DNA of 9,491 bases from an uncultured Bacilli bacterium (GTDB lineage: Bacteria; Bacillota_I; Bacilli_A; RF39; UBA660). Location: NCBI GenBank assembly GCA_944332105.1, contig CALVJI010000045.1, positions 1-9,491 on the forward strand, written 5' to 3'. The notes beneath the pieces were generated by a model. It was not told the origin of the DNA. It did no database searches and saw nothing but the letters and a program-made list of their open reading frames with translations. Positions within the stretch are counted from its first letter, which is position 1, and every line of letters starts with the position of its first letter. Made by a program: the position numbers and the translations under genes. Positions 5,760-9,491 of the stretch are shown here, in pieces.

Positions 5760-6956
5760 TTATTCACGAGAATCTAATAGCCATTCTATAATATTTTTAT
5801 GGATAATTCCATCCCTCGAAAAATCGGCTTTATCCAAAGAAAGAACATATTTTGGATAATTGTCTGCAATGCCTTCAAACGCCTTAAATTCTCTTTCAAT
5901 CACTTTATCATCAGCAAGTAAATAAGCTATTTGATAATATTCTTTCTTGTTATCTTTAACAGCTATAAAATCAATCTCTCCATTTTTAGTCTTTCCAATG
6001 TAAACATCATATCCTCTTATGAGTAATTCGTTGTAAACAACATTTTCAATTGCAAAACTTTTATTTATTTCAAAATCATTATTTTTTATTTGAGCAATTC
6101 CTAAATCCGTCATATAATATTTATTTAAAGTCTTCAATATTTTCTTTCCATGTATATCATAACGATATATTTTTTTTATAATTAAAGCCTTACATAATGC
6201 ATCTAAATAAATATATAAAGTTTCTGTAGAAATACATTTACCTTTCTTTTTTAGAAAACGAATAACATTTCCCGCCGAAAATTCTCTACCAGTAGTATCC
6301 ACTATATACTGTAATAGCAAATCAAAAAGAAGGGTATCCTTTAAACCTAATCTATCCACCACATCTCTTAAAATAATGGAATCAAAAACACTGTGTAAAT
6401 AATCTTTAATATTATTTTCGCTTTCAAATTGACATCGATTAGGTAGTCCACCCCATTTCACGAAATTCCAAAAAGTTTCATCTGATTCTCCGTCTTTATG
6501 CGATAGTAAAACAAATTCTTTATAGGACAATGGAAATATATTAAATAAAACATATCTACCTGATAAAACCGTTGATAACTCTTGAGACAATAACTTGCTA
6601 TTTGACCCGGTAATAAATATGCTCGTATTAGTAGAAGCTCTTAATGAATTGACAACTTCTTCAAACTTATTCACTTTTTGAATTTCGTCTAAAAATATAT
6701 AGTATTTTTCTTTATCCGTTATTTTATCTTTAATATAGGTATTTAATTTTTGATAATCTCTTAACTCTTCATACTCGATATACTCAAAATTGATATATAT
6801 GATATGTTTATCATCACACCGATGATTTTTTAACTCCTCTATAATTTGATTTAAAATTACAGATTTCCCACATCTTCTTATTCCCACTAGTATTTTAATC
6901 AAATCGCTGTCATAAAATCCCCTAATTCTTGACAAGTATATTTCTCTTTTAATCAT
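5760..6956 (-). CDS. AAA-family ATPase with DUF4143 C-terminal domain
   Basis: A 398-aa protein of the widespread AAA_14 + DUF4143 type. Walker A is GIRRCGKS (25-32), Walker B YYIFLDE (85-91), the sensor-like segment FITGSNSKLLS (114-124), and SGRY (132-135) carries a conserved Arg. A helical or winged-helix-like middle follows. The DUF4143 end has E304, NGEIDFIAV (326-333) and YYQIAY (340-345), a restriction-endonuclease-like pattern with Gln where catalytic Lys would usually stand. The cellular role of the family is poorly known; it is common in accessory DNA. A GTG three codons upstream is possible, but the ATG at 6954-6956 has AGGTGA at proper spacing. The gene has its own promoter, splits the ABC/kinase block from the PBP gene, is flanked by 35-bp repeats, and looks more AT-rich than the PBP gene (13 of 60 G+C at 6361-6420, 19 of 60 at 5041-5100). 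All this suggests insertion. Confidence 0.9.
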   Translation of the reverse strand: MIKREIYLSRIRGFYDSDLIKILVGIRRCGKSVILNQIIEELKNHRCDDKHIIYINFEYIEYEELRDYQKLNTYIKDKITDKEKYYIFLDEIQKVNKFEEVVNSLRASTNTSIFITGSNSKLLSQELSTVLSGRYVLFNIFPLSYKEFVLLSHKDGESDETFWNFVKWGGLPNRCQFESENNIKDYLHSVFDSIILRDVVDRLGLKDTLLFDLLLQYIVDTTGREFSAGNVIRFLKKKGKCISTETLYIYLDALCKALIIKKIYRYDIHGKKILKTLNKYYMTDLGIAQIKNNDFEINKSFAIENVVYNELLIRGYDVYIGKTKNGEIDFIAVKDNKKEYYQIAYLLADDKVIEREFKAFEGIADNYPKYVLSLDKADFSRDGIIHKNIIEWLLDSRE

Positions 6957-6973
6957 TCTTATCACCTATATGT

Positions 6974-7003
6974 ATGATAGAATAAATGTATATTCGAAGT
7001 CAA
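6974..7003 (-). promoter_or_regulatory. Probable promoter of the AAA/DUF4143 ATPase gene
   Basis: On the minus strand TTGACT (6998-7003) and TATCAT (6974-6979) are 18 bases apart and lie just upstream of the ATPase ribosome-binding site. The -35 overlaps the edge of the 28-bp palindrome at 7002-7029. A second, weaker pair further upstream (TTGACG at 7051-7056, TTTAAA at 7028-7033, 17 apart) is also possible. Confidence 0.55.
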
Positions 7004-7029
7004 GTTATTTCTCAAATGAGAAATAACTT
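7002..7029. promoter_or_regulatory. Perfect 13-bp inverted repeat upstream of the ATPase gene
   Basis: Arms AAGTTATTTCTCA (7002-7014) and TGAGAAATAACTT (7017-7029) are exact complements around a 2-base centre. No T tract follows on either strand, so it is not a standard intrinsic terminator. It abuts the -35 of the ATPase promoter, which fits an operator for a dimeric regulator. It could instead be a recombination or element-end sequence. Confidence 0.6.
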
Positions 7030-7052
7030 TAAAATGTTTCGTGCTTATTTCG

Positions 7053-7094
7053 TCAACAATTAAAATCACATGTCAAAACTTTAGAAAAAAACAT
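7053..7094 (-). other. Fossil PBP gene start (13-codon mini-ORF)
   Basis: The copy-B repeat carries the PBP ribosome-binding site and ATG. From that ATG the frame reads MFFSKVLTCDFNC then TGA, whereas the real PBP begins MFFSDIHTR. The first four codons are shared and the rest diverges, so this is a duplicated and interrupted PBP start. It may still be translated as a short leader peptide, but I see no reason to assign it a function. Confidence 0.5.
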
Positions 7095-7117
7095 AGAATC
7101 ACCTAATAAATTCTATG
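7083..7117 (-). repeat. 35-bp direct repeat, copy B (between the kinase-like gene and the ATPase gene)
   Basis: This is the second copy of 5688-5722 (34/35), 1395 bases away. Here the inverted repeat extends to 10 bp (AACATAGAAT / ATTCTATGTT) and is followed by T residues on the minus strand. In this position it could also act as a weak AT-rich terminator for the kinase-like gene that ends at 7149. Confidence 0.9.
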
Positions 7118-7148
7118 TTATATAATTCCTTTTATGTTCCTCAATTTC

Positions 7149-7766
7149 TCATTGCTCTTTTTCTTCAAAACTCTTAATAATATGAACAATCACATCAATA
7201 GTTTTCTCGATTCCTAGTACAGAAGAGTCAAGGCAAAAATCATAATCATCTTTATCTCCCCAACGATGACCCTTATTAAGGGAAATATAAAATTTCTCAC
7301 GCATTTTATCAACATGTTTCATGCGTTGCTTAGCTTCTTCATGAGTTAAATTTTCTACTTGCATCTTTCTTTCGATTTTAAATTCTTCATCTTTTGCATA
7401 AATAAAAAAATGAAGAGCATTCGGATAGTTTTTTAAAATTTGATTGGTATCGCGACCAATAAAGACACAAGATTCTTGTTCAACCAACTTCTGAATCGTT
7501 TCCTTAACAATAGAACGATATTTTTCTTCTGTAAAGGTTTCTTTTAAATCATTAGTATACATCGGTTGAAAAAACTTAGAAAGAGTATTTTGTGTTTTTT
7601 CATCATAGGCCTCTAACAATGAATAATTGCAATCATGATTTTCATAAATTTTTTGTAATAATTCTTTATCATAAAATTTATAACCTAATCTCTTAGCAAC
7701 CTCTTCACCGATGTATTTACCACCTGAACCATATTCTCTACCAATAGTAATTATTAGATTTTTCAT
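7149..7766 (-). CDS. Cytidylate kinase-like P-loop protein
   Basis: A 205-aa protein of the cytidylate-kinase-like family (the AAK/Cmk-like group common as a stand-alone gene in Firmicutes). The N-terminus LIITIGREYGSGGKYIGEEV has the P-loop GREYGSGGK (9-17). YKFYDKELLQKI (29-40) follows, then CVFIGRDTNQIL (100-111), ALHFFIYA (117-124), and an Arg/Lys-rich lid-like region (131-161) with RMKHVDKMREKFY. The pattern fits a nucleoside-monophosphate kinase fold. True Cmk is usually a little longer and has a different substrate loop, so the substrate is uncertain. It starts 12 bases after the ABC exporter gene, which implies co-transcription. The start has GAAGGGG just upstream of the ATG. Similar proteins often sit next to transporters in gut Firmicutes; the functional link is not known. 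Confidence 0.82.
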   Translation of the reverse strand: MKNLIITIGREYGSGGKYIGEEVAKRLGYKFYDKELLQKIYENHDCNYSLLEAYDEKTQNTLSKFFQPMYTNDLKETFTEEKYRSIVKETIQKLVEQESCVFIGRDTNQILKNYPNALHFFIYAKDEEFKIERKMQVENLTHEEAKQRMKHVDKMREKFYISLNKGHRWGDKDDYDFCLDSSVLGIEKTIDVIVHIIKSFEEKEQ

Positions 7767-7778
7767 AACCCCTTCTTT

Positions 7779-9491
7779 CTACATTTGAAACTGACTATTG
7801 TATAAATCTGCATAGAAGCCATTCTTTTTTAGTAGTTCTTCATGATTACCAGTTTCAATGATATTACCATCTTTCATAACCAAAATTAAATCAGCATTTT
7901 TAATCGTTGACAAACGATGGGCAATAATGAATGATGTCTTACCACGCATTAATTTATCCATTGCTTTACTTACAAGCTCCTCAGTTCTGGTATCCACATT
8001 ACTTGTTGCTTCATCTAATATAAGAAGAGGTGAATTTCGAATCATGCCCCTAGCAATTGTTAAAAGTTGCTTTTCACCAGCTGACAATCCATCGTTGTCT
8101 CCAATCATTGTATCAATCTTATCTGGAAGTGTTTTAACATAATGTTCAAGACCAACTTCTTTTAAAGCTGCATAAATATCTTCATCGCTCACATTTTCCA
8201 TATTATAAACAATATTTTCTCTAATGGTACCTTCAAATAACCATGTGTCTTGTAAAACCATTGTAAATAAATCATGAACATTTTCTCGTGTTAAATTTTT
8301 CGTTGAAATCTTATCAATTAAAATATCCCCACTATTGATATCATAAAACTTCATTAACAAATTGACCATGGTTGTTTTTCCAGCTCCAGTCGGCCCGACA
8401 ATCGCAATTTTTTGACCTGCTTTTGCTTCCGCTGTAAAATCTACAATCGTTGGTTTAGGTGCATCATCATATTGGAAAACGACATGCGAAAATGTAATAT
8501 CGCCTTTCACCTCGTCTTTAGAAGCACGTAAAGTAATATCTTCCTCATTAGTCATTTCAGGCTCATCAATAAACTCAAATACTCGTTCACTTGCTGCCGC
8601 GGCAGATTGTAAAGAAGTCATTGCTTGAGCAATTTGAGATAATGGTGAAGTAAATAACCGTACATAACTAATAAAGGCAATAATTACACCAAAAGTAATC
8701 ACATCATTCATTGTGAGTAAAGCACCCACAATACATACCATAACATAGCCAAAGTTACCAATAAAACTCATCATTGGCATCATTAAACCAGATAAAAATT
8801 GACTCTTATAACTACTTTTACAAACTTTATCATTATAAGTATCAAATTTTTTATCAGCAAGTTCGCGACCATTATAAACTTTAACTACATTAAGACCTGA
8901 ATACACTTCTTCAATATGACCATTTAAATTACCTAACTCTTCTTGTCTTTGAACAAAGTATTTTTGACTCTTACTTAGAACTACTAGCATTCCCATAAAG
9001 CCAATCAACGAAGAAATAATGGCTGTAAGAGCTAAAATCCAGTTCGTAATAAACATCATCAAAATGCTTCCTAAAAATAAGGTAACACTACTTGCTAGAG
9101 AACCGAGTGATTGATTCATTGCTTGATGAATCGTATCCACATCATTAGTTACCCGTGATAACGTATCACCAGTATAATGTTTATCAAAATACTTTAATGG
9201 TAAACAATTAATCTTTTTTGTAATTCTCTTACGTAAATCAAAAGCAAAACGATTAGATACATTAGTCATACAAATAGCTTGAATATATGTGAAAAGTCCA
9301 CTACAAACATACATTCCTACAAGTAGTAAAGCAATTTGTTTAATTTTATCCAAATTCATCGTAGGCAGAAGTAACGCTTTTAAGTGATCAGGTAATGTAT
9401 CAATCATTTCATATATCTCTGCTGTACTTTCTAGAGAAGAAACACTTTTAAACGCATTTGCTAAGGTATATTGATCTTCACTAGTAAGAGT
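7779..9491 (-). CDS. ABC exporter subunit, membrane + ATPase domains (5' end beyond right edge)
   Basis: The frame is open to the last base, so at least 28 codons precede the first in-window ATG at 9405-9407; the true start and first membrane helix are outside. The 570 visible residues hold a type-I exporter membrane domain (helices up to about residue 285) with the substrate-entry motif DTLSRVTNDVDTI. The nucleotide-binding domain follows: Walker A GPTGAGKT (366-373), Q-loop VLQDTW (Q414), signature LSAGEKQ (469-475), Walker B LLILDE (489-494, catalytic Glu present) and the H-loop His at 525. The segment before the first visible helix (EIYEMIDTLPDHLKA) matches the extracellular loop insert of the TM288/YheH-like half of heterodimeric multidrug exporters. 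The partner half-transporter is therefore probably encoded just upstream, outside the window. The substrate is unknown; drug, lipid or peptide export is possible. Confidence 0.93.
   Translation of the reverse strand, partial: TLTSEDQYTLANAFKSVSSLESTAEIYEMIDTLPDHLKALLLPTMNLDKIKQIALLLVGMYVCSGLFTYIQAICMTNVSNRFAFDLRKRITKKINCLPLKYFDKHYTGDTLSRVTNDVDTIHQAMNQSLGSLASSVTLFLGSILMMFITNWILALTAIISSLIGFMGMLVVLSKSQKYFVQRQEELGNLNGHIEEVYSGLNVVKVYNGRELADKKFDTYNDKVCKSSYKSQFLSGLMMPMMSFIGNFGYVMVCIVGALLTMNDVITFGVIIAFISYVRLFTSPLSQIAQAMTSLQSAAAASERVFEFIDEPEMTNEEDITLRASKDEVKGDITFSHVVFQYDDAPKPTIVDFTAEAKAGQKIAIVGPTGAGKTTMVNLLMKFYDINSGDILIDKISTKNLTRENVHDLFTMVLQDTWLFEGTIRENIVYNMENVSDEDIYAALKEVGLEHYVKTLPDKIDTMIGDNDGLSAGEKQLLTIARGMIRNSPLLILDEATSNVDTRTEELVSKAMDKLMRGKTSFIIAHRLSTIKNADLILVMKDGNIIETGNHEELLKKNGFYADLYNSQFQM

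Noticed and set aside
7002..7029. Palindrome as an intrinsic terminator of the kinase-like gene
   Set aside because: The stem is AT-rich and no T tract follows it on the minus strand, so an operator or structural role fits better.
5723..7082. ATPase module as a classical insertion sequence
   Set aside because: There is no transposase, no terminal inverted repeats at the module ends that I could find, and the flanking duplication is much longer than normal target duplications.

Overview
The window looks like chromosomal DNA from a low-GC, cell-wall-making Firmicute-type bacterium (Bacilli/Erysipelotrichia-like or a related gut lineage). The grounds are AT-rich sequence, purine-rich Shine-Dalgarno sites, TTGACN/TATAAT promoters, murein genes resembling those of Gram-positives (MraY and a class B PBP with a C-terminal PASTA domain), and TGA used as a stop rather than Trp. 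Every supported gene is on the minus strand, so transcription runs from high to low coordinates.

In transcription order, the right half is an operon-like run. It holds a heterodimeric-type ABC exporter subunit (5' end outside the window), a cytidylate-kinase-like P-loop protein, an AAA/DUF4143 ATPase with its own promoter, a class B penicillin-binding protein and mraY. An intrinsic terminator lies directly after the mraY stop, so the murein block ends at mraY and no murD follows. PBP and MraY act at the membrane: MraY makes lipid I and the PBP cross-links peptidoglycan.

The left half is accessory in character. A promoter-driven gene for a membrane-anchored, Cys-containing surface protein (458 aa) has an unusually GC-rich C-terminal segment that resembles a C-type-lectin-like or variable domain. 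It is followed by a terminator, a short fossil of an Rpn-family nuclease gene, a RelB/DinJ antitoxin with a good promoter and operator, a truncated RelE/ParE toxin, a second copy of the same terminator, and the start of an Rpn-family PD-(D/E)XK nuclease that runs off the left edge.

The most interesting structure is shared by the two halves. The toxin-antitoxin remnant and the DUF4143 ATPase are each flanked by direct repeats made of neighbouring-gene sequence. The ATPase is bracketed by a 35-bp repeat (34/35 identical) that copies the ribosome-binding site and first codons of the PBP gene. The TA remnant is bracketed by a repeated terminator segment, with a fossil of the Rpn gene start next to one copy. 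This suggests both modules were inserted into a simpler ancestral order. No complete known mobile element, CRISPR array, tRNA or rRNA was seen.
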